Of a DNA stretch of 64,000 nucleotides, positions 8,332-17,230 are shown piece by piece. The stretch covers positions 62,001 through 126,000 of the forward strand of contig NZ_FMXE01000005.1 of NCBI RefSeq assembly GCF_900103735.1. The letters run 5' to 3'. A model generated the notes under the pieces. That model did not search any database. It was not told the origin of the DNA and saw only the letters and a list, made by a program, of their open reading frames with translations. The position numbers were made by a program, and so were the translations under genes. The DNA comes from Algoriphagus alkaliphilus. Lineage in GTDB: Bacteria; Bacteroidota; Bacteroidia; Cytophagales; Cyclobacteriaceae. Within the stretch, counting starts at the first letter, position 1; each line of letters begins with the position of its first letter.

Positions 8332-8778
8332 TTAAATAGGCAATAAAGTCTGCTTTTGTTTGAGGAGAACCCATCTAAATCGGCCAATAAATATGAGTTG
8401 TATGGTAAACATGTTATAGCCCATAAATTCCAGGTAGCCAAAACCATAAAACACCAACGTACCAATGATCAGGATAAAAGTATTTGCATAAAAAGCTACT
8501 AAGAGCGAATCCAATCGGAGCTTTTGGATGTATTCATCTTCTTCTTTTTCTCGGGAAAAAGCCATCAGGAACAGCGAAACAAATACCCCAATCAAGGCAA
8601 TCTCATTGCTAAAATTCTCTTTTGAATCTTTAAAAAGTACTCCATCTCTTACCTCAAATTCCAGCCAGTGGAAGCTAAAATCAAAGTAATTATTGGCAAA
8701 CAGCAATGCCGCAAATGGAAGGCACAGGAGCCAGCCGATTTTTTGAAATCGATGAGGCAATAGGATTTTAGTAAGCAT
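8332..8778 (-). CDS. predicted membrane protein, 148 aa, operon with XRE regulator
   Basis: About four hydrophobic spans are visible (roughly residues 14-30, 60-75, 95-115 and 122-138). A cytoplasmic-looking loop, SREKEEDEYIQKLRLDSLL, follows span 2. The same REKxEDE motif is in the next upstream gene (REKVEDEMVRTFR), so the two are paralogues. The start is an ATG 12 nt after the upstream gene. No enzyme motif is seen. Proteins of this shape beside a YozG-like HTH gene are common in Bacteroidota but unnamed. Confidence 0.75.
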   Translation of the reverse strand: MLTKILLPHRFQKIGWLLCLPFAALLFANNYFDFSFHWLEFEVRDGVLFKDSKENFSNEIALIGVFVSLFLMAFSREKEEDEYIQKLRLDSLLVAFYANTFILIIGTLVFYGFGYLEFMGYNMFTIQLIFIGRFRWVLLKQKQTLLPI

Positions 8779-8790
8779 ATTAAGTTTGGT

Positions 8791-9213
8791 TTAGTTTTCT
8801 TCTTTGTTTGCGATGTACTTCTGATACTTAAACGCTCCATGGATGTAGGCATTGAGCAGGAAAAGCACGAGATAGGCTGTAAAAATCTCAGAGGTAAACC
8901 GATCAAATCTCCAATAATTTATAATCATCAAAACAGGCAAGCCCCATATCAGCCAATAAAAACCGGTTTGAAAAGCTTGCTGCCTAAAGGTTCGAACCAT
9001 TTCATCTTCCACTTTTTCGCGAGTAAGATTCAAAATCATAAATGCTAAAGCCCATGATCCATAAATGATTTGGATCGTTTCATTTGGATCTGTTTTAGGA
9101 TTTAGGATTGCAATCCCGATTACAATAAAAACCGGAAGCGGGAAAAACACATAAGCCAGCTTCTTCCAATTGGGATGAAGCAAGGGGACTTCTAGAATTG
9201 AGTTCTTTTTCAT
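8791..9213 (-). CDS. predicted membrane protein, 140 aa, first gene of XRE operon
   Basis: Four hydrophobic spans are predicted (about 20-38, 48-62, 84-99, 108-124), with a charged REKVEDEMVRTFRQQAF loop after span 2. Length, span order and loop motif match the following 148-aa gene, which points to an ancient tandem duplication. A full Bacteroidota promoter is placed 22 nt upstream of its ATG, so transcription of all three genes should begin here. The function is unknown; the pair could form a heteromeric membrane complex (inference). Confidence 0.75.
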   Translation of the reverse strand: MKKNSILEVPLLHPNWKKLAYVFFPLPVFIVIGIAILNPKTDPNETIQIIYGSWALAFMILNLTREKVEDEMVRTFRQQAFQTGFYWLIWGLPVLMIINYWRFDRFTSEIFTAYLVLFLLNAYIHGAFKYQKYIANKEEN

Positions 9214-9234
9214 AACAAGTCATGTTTGTTTGTC

Positions 9235-9265
9235 CAAATGTAAAGCAAACTTTACTTTATGTCAA
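9235..9265 (-). promoter_or_regulatory. Bacteroidota promoter of the membrane-protein/XRE operon
   Basis: On the minus strand a TTG (complement of 9263-9265) is followed by a 20-nt spacer and TACATTTG (complement of 9235-9242). Both elements and the spacing match the Bacteroidota consensus. The 5' leader would be about 17-20 nt. Confidence 0.65.
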
Positions 9266-9399
9266 AATATTTTTTCAAATATTTTTTATTGGATTTCATA
9301 GTAATTCATTGAAATTGATTCATCCATTCTCTTTTTGGCAAAAAGGCTTACGTTTTGGTTACCTTTAGTCAATCAAACCTGTTTAAAATTCAATATTCC

Positions 9400-10200
9400 A
9401 TGATCTCCAAAGTAAAAATTGCCATAATCGGTTGCGGAAACCTGGGTGCTTCCATTGCGAATGGCCTGCTGATGCGGGAGGATTTTGATCCAAAAAACCT
9501 GACACTAACCAAACGAAACACTGCACCACTTGCTGAATTTGAAGCCAAAGGAGTGCATGTCCATACCGATAATATCGTCGCGGCCCAATATGCAGATATT
9601 ATCCTCTTGGGGGTAAAACCCTACAATGTAGCAACGATCCTCGCAGAAATTAAGTCTGCTTTGGACCCCGAAAAACAGCTGATTGTGTCTCTTGCTACTG
9701 GTGTTTCTCTCAAAGAAATGTATGCGGTCATTGATCCCAAAACCGTGACGTTTCGGGCCATGCCCAATATTGCTGCGGATATACAGGAATCTATCACCTG
9801 CATCTGTCAGGAACAAGCCAATCCAATTCAGGAAGAAATGATCAAAGAATTATTTGACTCCATTGGGTATACCATATCCATCGACGAAAGCCTAATGGAA
9901 GCAGCAACGGTATTGGGCGCTTGTGGAATTGCCTATGTGCTAAGATTTATGCGAGCGATGATTCAAGGAGGAATTCAAATCGGATTTGACTCGGTCACTG
10001 CCAGCAAAATCGTGAATCAAACTGTAAAAGGTGCTGCAGAACTCATGATCCAAAAAAACATCCACCCTGAGGCTGCTATTGACAAAGTGACTACACCAAA
10101 AGGTTGCACCATCGTGGGCCTCAACGAGATGGAACATCAGGGATTCAGTTCTGCAATGGTCAGAGGCGTTATTGCCAGCTATGAGAAAATAGGAAAGTAA
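9400..10200 (+). CDS. proC: pyrroline-5-carboxylate reductase
   Basis: This 266-aa enzyme of normal family length catalyses the last step of proline synthesis, NAD(P)H-dependent reduction of pyrroline-5-carboxylate. The N-terminal Rossmann motif is IIGCGNLGASIA. The all-alpha C-terminal half carries the P5CR signature region (TTPKGCTIVGLNEME, in place of the common TSPGGTT). An in-frame TTG 15 codons upstream was rejected, since the ATG at 9400 sits directly before the fold. It stands alone on the plus strand and ends at a strong terminator. Confidence 0.92.
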   Translation: MISKVKIAIIGCGNLGASIANGLLMREDFDPKNLTLTKRNTAPLAEFEAKGVHVHTDNIVAAQYADIILLGVKPYNVATILAEIKSALDPEKQLIVSLATGVSLKEMYAVIDPKTVTFRAMPNIAADIQESITCICQEQANPIQEEMIKELFDSIGYTISIDESLMEAATVLGACGIAYVLRFMRAMIQGGIQIGFDSVTASKIVNQTVKGAAELMIQKNIHPEAAIDKVTTPKGCTIVGLNEMEHQGFSSAMVRGVIASYEKIGK

Positions 10201-10220
10201 TAAATCGATTTGCAAACCTA

Positions 10221-10254
10221 AAGCCATCGCACTCCCATGCGATGGCTTTTTTAT
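10221..10254 (+). terminator. intrinsic terminator of proC
   Basis: An 11-bp perfect stem AAGCCATCGCA / TGCGATGGCTT with a 6-nt loop is followed by a T-rich run. Confidence 0.85.
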
Positions 10255-10393
10255 TTTTTTTCCGAATGAGAAAATTATAATTCCAAATACTCAAACTGCC
10301 TTTTAGTGGAACCTTGACATTCCTTTGATTAAAATATTCATGTATTTTATTAAATTATTACTATTACTTGAAAAAAGAATAATTTTAGCTTTG

Positions 10394-10516
10394 TTTTTCT
10401 TTTAAATGTTTTCATTAGATTTGTCTCGGGTGATAAACAACTTTTGCTATTCCTTTTTAAAAGACACGATTTTTACAGGAAGGACTGTTTGGTATTTTTG
10501 CCTCCTTCCTTTTTTT
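10394..10516 (+). ncRNA. candidate short non-coding transcript
   Basis: The 280-nt space between two terminators holds no credible ORF. A -7-like box TAGCTTTG occurs at 10386-10393. About 85 nt later there is an 8-bp stem AGGAAGGA (10477-10484) / TCCTTCCT (10503-10510) followed directly by six or more T residues. This terminator belongs to no annotated gene on its strand, since proC already ends at its own terminator at 10221. Together they could bound an sRNA of about 115 nt. The TTG upstream is only 15 nt from the -7 box, so the promoter is doubtful. Confidence 0.25.
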
Positions 10517-10535
10517 ACCCTAAAGTCTGATCCAT

Positions 10536-10574
10536 AAAAAAGCCTTCCGAAATACTTTTCCGGAAGGCTTTTTT
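10536..10574. terminator. terminator of the thioredoxin lipoprotein gene (bidirectional)
   Basis: A perfect 14-bp stem AAAAAAGCCTTCCG / CGGAAGGCTTTTTT with an 11-nt loop lies 17 nt past the minus-strand stop codon. A and T runs on both sides allow use in either direction. Confidence 0.85.
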
Positions 10575-10591
10575 ACATGAGTTTGATCGGA

Positions 10592-11704
10592 TCAATCGAA
10601 TAGCTCCGCCAGCTTATTTTCCAAACTTGGTCCTCTCAGGTCTTTTGCAATAATTTTACCATCAGGGTCAATCATGTAAGTAGCAGGAATTGCTTGGATC
10701 TGATAGAGTTCGGCAGCTGCTGAATTAAAGTATTTCAAATCTGAAACCTGCGTCCAAGCTAATTTATCATCAGCTATTGCTTTTACCCAATCTTCTTTCG
10801 TCCGGTCAAGGGAAACTCCAAATACCTCGAACCCCTTGTCTTTATACTGATTATAAAGTCTTACCACATTTGGATTTTCCTGACGGCAAGGCTTGCACCA
10901 AGCTGCCCAAAAGTCAATAAGAACATATTTGCCACGAAGGTCCGATAGCTTTACCATGGTGCCGTCTGGACTAGGCAACTCGATCTCCGGTGCAGGTTGC
11001 CCCACAGAGAGCGCTCTCATTTCATCCAACTGCTGTTTCATCTGAAGAATCGAAACAGTTCCAGGATAATTATCATTGAGTTTGGTGACCAATTCGTCCA
11101 TAAATGGGAAATCATTTTTAGGATTCAAAAGTCCAACCGCAGCTAATGGAGCGAAAGAATTCCCCATACTTTGGATCATTTCCTTTACCCGAGTGGATTG
11201 ATTGGACTCCAAAATCATTGCATCAGACTGAATTTTCTTGATCGCCTCAGCATCATTTTTGCTCATTGCCTCATAGTAAGCCTCATTTAGTTTGTTAACT
11301 TCCAACTGATACGCTTCCATTAGCCTCTCAATCTTGAGCATTTCTTTGGTGTCCTGAGAGCCTTCAATTGCAAGACTTGCCGGATCTGAAAAATTGTACT
11401 TCAACTCAACATCTTCTTTATATAATGCCAATCGCACTACTTTTTGCCCATAAAGATTCAATTCATAAAAAGTAGGCGTGTCCACCGCCAATTTATAGGT
11501 GAATTCACCGGATGGGCTCACCTTTAATGTATCCAGAACTTTGGGCCTGTTGTCCGTAAATTGGGAAAGGATCACCAAGCCATCAGGGAAATTTTCAATT
11601 TTTCCTGAAACCTGAACCATTCCTTCAGTAGCAGAATCATTTGCCCCACAGGAGAAAAATGCCATTACAGCAATTGTCCAAACACCTATCATCGCGTATT
11701 TCAT
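10592..11704 (-). CDS. TlpA/ResA-like thiol-disulfide lipoprotein with DUF4369-like domain
   Basis: This 370-aa protein has a type II signal peptide with lipobox AFFSC (Cys19). Residues 30-120 look like the DUF4369 beta domain common in Bacteroidota thioredoxin lipoproteins (VSGKIENFPDGLVILSQF). An alpha-helical linker (about 120-225) follows, then an AhpC/TSA-thioredoxin domain with the redox motif W269-C270-K-P-C273. The conserved cis-proline region reads IQAIPATYMIDPDG. It should act in the periplasm, anchored to a membrane, reducing or exchanging disulfides, perhaps for cytochrome c maturation. It is monocistronic, with its own terminator downstream and 116 nt to gatB upstream. Confidence 0.9.
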   Translation of the reverse strand: MKYAMIGVWTIAVMAFFSCGANDSATEGMVQVSGKIENFPDGLVILSQFTDNRPKVLDTLKVSPSGEFTYKLAVDTPTFYELNLYGQKVVRLALYKEDVELKYNFSDPASLAIEGSQDTKEMLKIERLMEAYQLEVNKLNEAYYEAMSKNDAEAIKKIQSDAMILESNQSTRVKEMIQSMGNSFAPLAAVGLLNPKNDFPFMDELVTKLNDNYPGTVSILQMKQQLDEMRALSVGQPAPEIELPSPDGTMVKLSDLRGKYVLIDFWAAWCKPCRQENPNVVRLYNQYKDKGFEVFGVSLDRTKEDWVKAIADDKLAWTQVSDLKYFNSAAAELYQIQAIPATYMIDPDGKIIAKDLRGPSLENKLAELFD

Positions 11705-11820
11705 TTGTTTATTGTTTTATTTTCAAAGGTCAGTCAGAATGACTCACATGATGGATAACCCTCTCTCTTTATGCTGCCGGGTGATGCCTTTGGCAGACAA
11801 TCAGGCTCGATTCGTTCTAT

Positions 11821-13281
11821 TTAATTTTCCAGCAAGTCTGTTAAAATTCTGGTGGCAACTTTAGGGTCAGCCTTGCCATGGGACTTCTTCATGACTTGTC
11901 CCATAAACATCCCCATCAGTCCTTTTTTTCCGGATCGGTATTCCGCAACTTTGGCTTTATTATCAGCCAAAATAGCCTCCACAATAGGCTTCAACGATTC
12001 CTCATCACTTTCCTGAATCAAATTCAAGCGCTGCGCAATAGCCAGGGATGTTTCGCCGCTTGCCTTCAGCAATTCGGAATAAATCGACTGGGAGGCAGCT
12101 GTGAATGAAACTTTACCCTCATCTACCAATTCGATCAACTCTGCCAATATCTCCGGCTTGATCGGGAATTGATCCATGTGCAAATCCAATTCATTCAGGT
12201 ACGACTTAACTGGACCCATTATCCAGTTTGAAGCAGCTTTATAATTGTTTGTTTTGGAGCAAAGTGAATCAAACCAAAGCGCGATTTCCTTTGCCTCACT
12301 TAGAACTCCTGCATCGTAGGTCGGTAATCCATAGTCATCCACAAATTTCCGATAAAGCGCTCGCGGCAAAGCAGGCATGGTCACTTTAATCGAATTGAGC
12401 CACTCTTCAGAGATTACCACAGGACTCAAATCCGGCTCCGGGAAATAACGGTAGTCGTTCAAATCTTCTTTGGTTCTCATACTGGCAGTTGTTCCTGTCG
12501 ATGCATCAAAGGTTCTAGTTTCGGATAGCACCTCCACTCCTGCCTCGAGCAGGTGAATGATTCGCTCGTGCTCGTACTCGATGGCACGGGCAACATTTCG
12601 AAAGGAATTCATATTTTTCACTTCGACTTTTTTGCCGTATTCCTTAGCGTCTTTGAGCATAACCGACACGTTGGCATCGCAGCGAAGCGAACCTTCTTCC
12701 ATGTTTCCATCGCAGACATCAAGGTATTTGACCAGTTTTTTGATTTCTGCGAGAAATGCATACGCTTCCTCAGGCGTTCTCATATCCGGTTCGGAAACAA
12801 TTTCAATCAATGGAGTTCCTGCACGGTTAAAATCCACCAAAGTATCCGTTTCACCGGCTAGGTGTATGGATTTTCCGGCATCCTCTTCCATGTGAATTCG
12901 GTTGAGTTTGATGACCTTTTCGGAGCCATCTGCTAATTCGATTGGCACAACCCCTCCTACACAGATGGGACCTTTATCTTGCGTAATCTGATAACCCTTG
13001 GGAAGATCCGGATAGAAATAGTTTTTCCTTGAGAAAATATTGAACCGGGTAATTTCTGAGTTACAGGCCAGACCCATCTTTATGGCATATTCGACTGACT
13101 TCTTATTTACCTTGGGCAAAGTGCCAGGATGCCCCAAAGTAATGACAGAAATCAAGGTATTGGGCAGATTTCCGTATTCATTTGAATCCGAAGAATACAT
13201 TTTACTTTCGGTCAGCAATTGAGCATGCACTTCCAGTCCAATTACCAACTGATATTTATTCTTGAGTTCTTCGCTTAGCAT
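11821..13281 (-). CDS. gatB: aspartyl/glutamyl-tRNA amidotransferase subunit B
   Basis: The 486-aa protein has full family length. It opens with YQLVIGLEVHAQL, followed by the catalytic-core blocks GHPGTLP, FSRKNYFYPDLPKGYQITQ and EEDAGKS, and the EGSLRCDANVSV segment. The C-terminal YqeY-like domain (from about residue 330) ends ADPKVATRILTDLL. GatB activates and transfers ammonia to misacylated Glu-tRNA(Gln) or Asp-tRNA(Asn), with GatA and GatC; neither is in this window. It lies 19 nt downstream of alaS on the same strand, forming a two-gene translation operon. Confidence 0.95.
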   Translation of the reverse strand: MLSEELKNKYQLVIGLEVHAQLLTESKMYSSDSNEYGNLPNTLISVITLGHPGTLPKVNKKSVEYAIKMGLACNSEITRFNIFSRKNYFYPDLPKGYQITQDKGPICVGGVVPIELADGSEKVIKLNRIHMEEDAGKSIHLAGETDTLVDFNRAGTPLIEIVSEPDMRTPEEAYAFLAEIKKLVKYLDVCDGNMEEGSLRCDANVSVMLKDAKEYGKKVEVKNMNSFRNVARAIEYEHERIIHLLEAGVEVLSETRTFDASTGTTASMRTKEDLNDYRYFPEPDLSPVVISEEWLNSIKVTMPALPRALYRKFVDDYGLPTYDAGVLSEAKEIALWFDSLCSKTNNYKAASNWIMGPVKSYLNELDLHMDQFPIKPEILAELIELVDEGKVSFTAASQSIYSELLKASGETSLAIAQRLNLIQESDEESLKPIVEAILADNKAKVAEYRSGKKGLMGMFMGQVMKKSHGKADPKVATRILTDLLEN

Positions 13282-13300
13282 TTTTTCGATATATCAGCGA

Positions 13301-15925
13301 TTATAAAAACATTTCTTTGGCCTTGGCCACCACTTTTTCAAGACCTGCCAGATCCTTTCCACCTGCGGTAGCAAAGAAGGGTTGTCCGCCCCCTCCACCT
13401 TGGATTTCTTTGGCTAGTTCACGGACGATTTGCCCGGCATTCAATCCTTTGGAAACGACCAATGCATCTTCCAAAATGACTGCAACCTGAGGCTTATCCT
13501 CAATTTTTGCTGCCAAAATCACAAAGGCGTTAGCAACTTCATTTTTAAGTTCATAAGCCAGTTTTTTCAGAGACTCTGCATTTGGCAATTCCACCTGAGC
13601 AATCAGCGTATTTATCCCGTCTTTTTCTATGAATTGTTTCAAAAGTTCATTTTTAACTCCTGAGGATTTTTCCAAGTGAAGCGTTTCAATCTCTTTCCTT
13701 AAGTCATTTCTTTCTTGAAGCAATGACTCAATGGCTTTTTTCACATCCTTTGGATTCTTCAATAAATCTTGAATTTCTTTCACCAAATTCTCCTGCTCTC
13801 GCAAATAATTCGCTGCCGCTTTAGCGGTGATTGCTTCAATCCTGCGAACTCCCGCAGAAATCGATCCTTCAGAAGTGATTTTAAATAAGCCAATCTGACT
13901 CGTAAAAGGAACGTGTGTACCACCGCAAAGTTCCACTGAAAAGTCCTTTTGAAAGATGATAACACGCACAAAGTCTCCGTATTTCTCCCCGAAAAGGGCG
14001 GTAGCCCCCATCTTTTTAGCCTCTTCGATGGGCACATTGCGTTGCTCTTGCAGTGCGATATTTTCACGCACTTTGGCATTTACTATCTCTTCCACTTTTG
14101 TAATTTCATCTTCACTCATTTTTCCAAAATGAGAAAAATCAAATCGTAGTAGATTCTCATTGACCAAAGATCCCCGCTGCTGAATATGATCCCCCAGCAC
14201 TTCTTTCAATGCGGATTGCAAAAGGTGAGTTGCTGAGTGATTATTCATCGTCAACTGCCGCTTTTCCCGATCTACTTCCGATGAAAACCGCACCTCAGGA
14301 TGCGCAGGAAGCTTTTCAACAAAATGAACAATCAGATCATTCTCTTTCTTAGTGTCGATGACACGGATCTTTTCAGAATCCGAAATCAACCAACCCGTAT
14401 CTCCTGCTTGTCCACCGCTCTCTGCATAAAATGGGGTCCGATCGAGTACCAATTGGTACCGGTCCCCTTTCTTATCAGTAATTGTTCGATGTTTGATGAT
14501 CTGAGAATAAGCCTCTGTGAAATCATATCCGATAAATTCCACACCGGTATCCTCATTGACCAAAACCCAGTCACCGGTTTCCTGCTCAGAAGCAGCACGG
14601 GAACGGGTCTTTTGCTTTTCCATCTCCTCGGCAAAGCCTTTTTCGTCCACCGAAAAGCCATTTTCTCTTGCAATCAGCGATGTCAAATCCAGCGGAAATC
14701 CAAATGTATCATACAATTCAAAAGCTGTTTTGCCTGTAATGACCTTCTCATTTTTGGAGTTCAATTCCGATTTAATGGACTCGAGCATTTTCAATCCATG
14801 ATCTAGAGTCCTCAAAAAAGAGGCTTCCTCCTCCATGATTACTTTTGCAATAAACTCCTGCTGCTGTCTGACTTCCGGGAAAACATCTCCAAAGTATGTT
14901 GCAATCAACGGTGTCAATTCAAATAAAAATGGCTGCTGCAAGCCCAAAAAGGTGTAACCATAGCGAACTGCTCTTCTTAGAATTCTTCGGATGACATATC
15001 CTGCTTTGTTGTTGGATGGAATCTGTCCGTCAGCGATGGTGAAGGAGATCGCACGGATATGGTCTACAATCACTCGAAAGGCAATATCAGTCTGCTCCTC
15101 CAATCCGTATGTTTTACCGGATTTCTTTGCTATTGCATCCAAAAAGGGCGTAAACAAATCCGTGTCGTAATTGGAAGATTTGAACTGAATGGCTCTCACC
15201 AATCGCTCAAAACCCATTCCTGTATCTACGTGTTTGGCAGGAAGTTCTTTGAGACTTCCATCCGCCAAACGGTTGAATTGCATGAATACCAAATTCCAGA
15301 TTTCAATCACCTGAGGATGGTCATTGTTGACCAACTCTCGACCCGGGACCTGTGCAATTTCGGCTTCAGAACGAAGATCCACGTGGATTTCTGAACAAGG
15401 TCCGCAAGGCCCTGTGTCACCCATTTCCCAAAAGTTATCCTTTTTTGATCCCAAAATAATTCGGTCTTCCGGAACGATTTTGCTCCAAAGCTCAGCGGCT
15501 TCTACATCCTTTTCCAACTTATCCCCTTCGTCGCCCTGAAAAACAGAAACGTATAGCCTGTCTTTAGGGAGTTGGTACACTTCTGTCAAAAGCTCCCAAG
15601 CCCACTCAATTGCTTCTTTCTTGAAATAATCTCCAAATGACCAATTGCCAAGCATCTCAAACATGGTATGGTGATAGGTGTCAACTCCTACTTCCTCCAA
15701 ATCATTGTGCTTTCCGCTGACGCGAAGGCATTTTTGAGAGTTGGCTACTCGGGAATATTTGGCGATTTCGTTGCCAAGAAATGCATCTTTAAACTGATTC
15801 ATCCCGGCATTGGTAAACATCAGTGTCGGGTCATTTTTGACCACAATCGGGGATGAGGGAACGTACTGATGCTGTTTGGACTGGAAAAACTCGATGAAGG
15901 TACTTCGTATTTTCTTTGCTTCCAT
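13301..15925 (-). CDS. alaS: alanyl-tRNA synthetase
   Basis: This 874-aa class II synthetase has all standard parts. The catalytic core opens with the family N-terminus (IRSTFIEFFQSKQHQYVPSS) and motif 2 region HHTMFEMLGNWSFGDYF. The editing domain has the zinc pair HSATH near residues 563-567 and CGGTH near residue 666, which remove mischarged Ser or Gly. A coiled-coil region follows, then the C-Ala domain ending with a GGGGGQPFFATAGG tail. It is the first gene of the alaS-gatB operon. The AUG start is supported by the immediate catalytic fold. Confidence 0.96.
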   Translation of the reverse strand: MEAKKIRSTFIEFFQSKQHQYVPSSPIVVKNDPTLMFTNAGMNQFKDAFLGNEIAKYSRVANSQKCLRVSGKHNDLEEVGVDTYHHTMFEMLGNWSFGDYFKKEAIEWAWELLTEVYQLPKDRLYVSVFQGDEGDKLEKDVEAAELWSKIVPEDRIILGSKKDNFWEMGDTGPCGPCSEIHVDLRSEAEIAQVPGRELVNNDHPQVIEIWNLVFMQFNRLADGSLKELPAKHVDTGMGFERLVRAIQFKSSNYDTDLFTPFLDAIAKKSGKTYGLEEQTDIAFRVIVDHIRAISFTIADGQIPSNNKAGYVIRRILRRAVRYGYTFLGLQQPFLFELTPLIATYFGDVFPEVRQQQEFIAKVIMEEEASFLRTLDHGLKMLESIKSELNSKNEKVITGKTAFELYDTFGFPLDLTSLIARENGFSVDEKGFAEEMEKQKTRSRAASEQETGDWVLVNEDTGVEFIGYDFTEAYSQIIKHRTITDKKGDRYQLVLDRTPFYAESGGQAGDTGWLISDSEKIRVIDTKKENDLIVHFVEKLPAHPEVRFSSEVDREKRQLTMNNHSATHLLQSALKEVLGDHIQQRGSLVNENLLRFDFSHFGKMSEDEITKVEEIVNAKVRENIALQEQRNVPIEEAKKMGATALFGEKYGDFVRVIIFQKDFSVELCGGTHVPFTSQIGLFKITSEGSISAGVRRIEAITAKAAANYLREQENLVKEIQDLLKNPKDVKKAIESLLQERNDLRKEIETLHLEKSSGVKNELLKQFIEKDGINTLIAQVELPNAESLKKLAYELKNEVANAFVILAAKIEDKPQVAVILEDALVVSKGLNAGQIVRELAKEIQGGGGGQPFFATAGGKDLAGLEKVVAKAKEMFL

Positions 15926-16238
15926 GGAAGGTTTGCGATGCAGATGATATGTTTTTGTATTCGTTTGGCCCTATGTACGACCCATTTATCGGGTGACAAA
16001 ATTAACAGAAAAGGCGGGCTTACGCACATCATGGCGCTGAATTTACTACAGCACAAAATCATTTAAAAAAGTAGTGGGGTAACTTGTGCGTTCAAAAAAT
16101 CAACTTCACATTTTTTTTAAAGAAAAAAAGTCCACTTAAATCATGTTATCCTAAAATCCTATTTAGGAAAAATCAGTTTGGAAAAACAAACTCGGCTCCA
16201 ATCCAATAAATAAAATGGCTTTCCCATAAAAATCAGAA
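15926..16238. other. intergenic region upstream of alaS
   Basis: No gene is seen in these 313 nt. The minus strand reads TAATTTTG at 15997-16004, a fit to the -7 consensus about 70 nt before alaS, but no TTG occurs at -33 spacing. The rest is AT-rich, with a short TCCTAAA / TTTAGGA inverted repeat near 16150-16166 that lacks a T run. Confidence 0.5.
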
Positions 16239-17228
16239 TTACTTTATCTGCGCTTCATTTTCAGCTTTTTTCTTGGCTTTTTCCTGATCTCTATAAAATT
16301 TTCTAAACAAAAAATTTGATTTCAAGGCTTCCATATTCTGGTTCAGCCGGTAGGTGCTTTGCTCTACATTTTCCATCGTTTGTACCAATTGTCCCCTAAA
16401 GGAAGTATCCGCTAAAATCAATCCCGCAGCCCCTTCTCCTTTTTCAATGTTTTGGATTAGATTTTTCATACTTCCCATAACATCAGCAGCATCAGCACTG
16501 ATTTTTTGCAATTGAGAAACAGATTGCTCAAGATTTTGGCTCATCAAACTATCAGTAAAGAGCTTATTGACAATTCCATCACTCTGCCCAAATTCAACTA
16601 TCATTTCTCTTCCTGCCTTTGCCATTGCTGATGCATGTTGACCAGCCGTCAGCAATTCCTTCACGGAAGCCTTGAGATCCAAAGTCAGTTCCGCATCTGA
16701 AAGAATCTTCCAGATCGCTTCACTATTATTTAATTTCTCGGTGATTTCTGAGAGATTGATAAGCGTTAGTTCCAGATAATCTCCCGAAGCGCTCAGTTTT
16801 TCCAGTATTTCATCCGTTCCGACTTTTTTAATTGGGAAAAGGGTATCTCCTACCTCAATGGATGCCGCATCTCCCGGTTGCGGATGGATTTGAACAATTT
16901 TATTCCCCATCAAACCATCTGTATTGATGGATACCAAAGCATTTTTTTTTATAAAAGACTGCATGGATTTATTGATCAACATCTTTATCACGATCCTAGA
17001 CTCATCCTGCATTGCCATGGATCGGACCGTACCTACATCCAAGCCCTGAAACCGCACATTATTACCTGGAACCAAGCCATTCACATTGTCGATTTGAGCA
17101 AAAATCTCAAATGAGGAACCGAATATATTCTGGTTTTTACCGATCATGTAGAGGGAGAAAACAAGAAACAGCAAGCTGGCAATGACCATTGCTCCCAATT
17201 TGACATTGGATGAAGTTTTATCTTTCAT
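16239..17228 (-). CDS. mlaD: MCE (MlaD-like) lipid-binding protein
   Basis: This 329-aa protein has one N-terminal membrane anchor (about residues 10-29) and one MCE domain (about 38-118: IFAQIDNVNGLVPGNNVRFQ, VGTVRSM). A long helical part follows that is rich in hydrophobic heptads and probably assembles into a hexameric tunnel, then a charged Lys-rich tail. It is the substrate-binding subunit of an ABC system for phospholipid traffic between membranes. It starts 2 nt after the ATPase gene and is the last gene of mlaE-mlaF-mlaD. Bacteroidota often lack the MlaB/MlaC parts next to this operon, and none are seen here. Confidence 0.88.
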   Translation of the reverse strand: MKDKTSSNVKLGAMVIASLLFLVFSLYMIGKNQNIFGSSFEIFAQIDNVNGLVPGNNVRFQGLDVGTVRSMAMQDESRIVIKMLINKSMQSFIKKNALVSINTDGLMGNKIVQIHPQPGDAASIEVGDTLFPIKKVGTDEILEKLSASGDYLELTLINLSEITEKLNNSEAIWKILSDAELTLDLKASVKELLTAGQHASAMAKAGREMIVEFGQSDGIVNKLFTDSLMSQNLEQSVSQLQKISADAADVMGSMKNLIQNIEKGEGAAGLILADTSFRGQLVQTMENVEQSTYRLNQNMEALKSNFLFRKFYRDQEKAKKKAENEAQIK

Positions 17229-17230
17229 AG

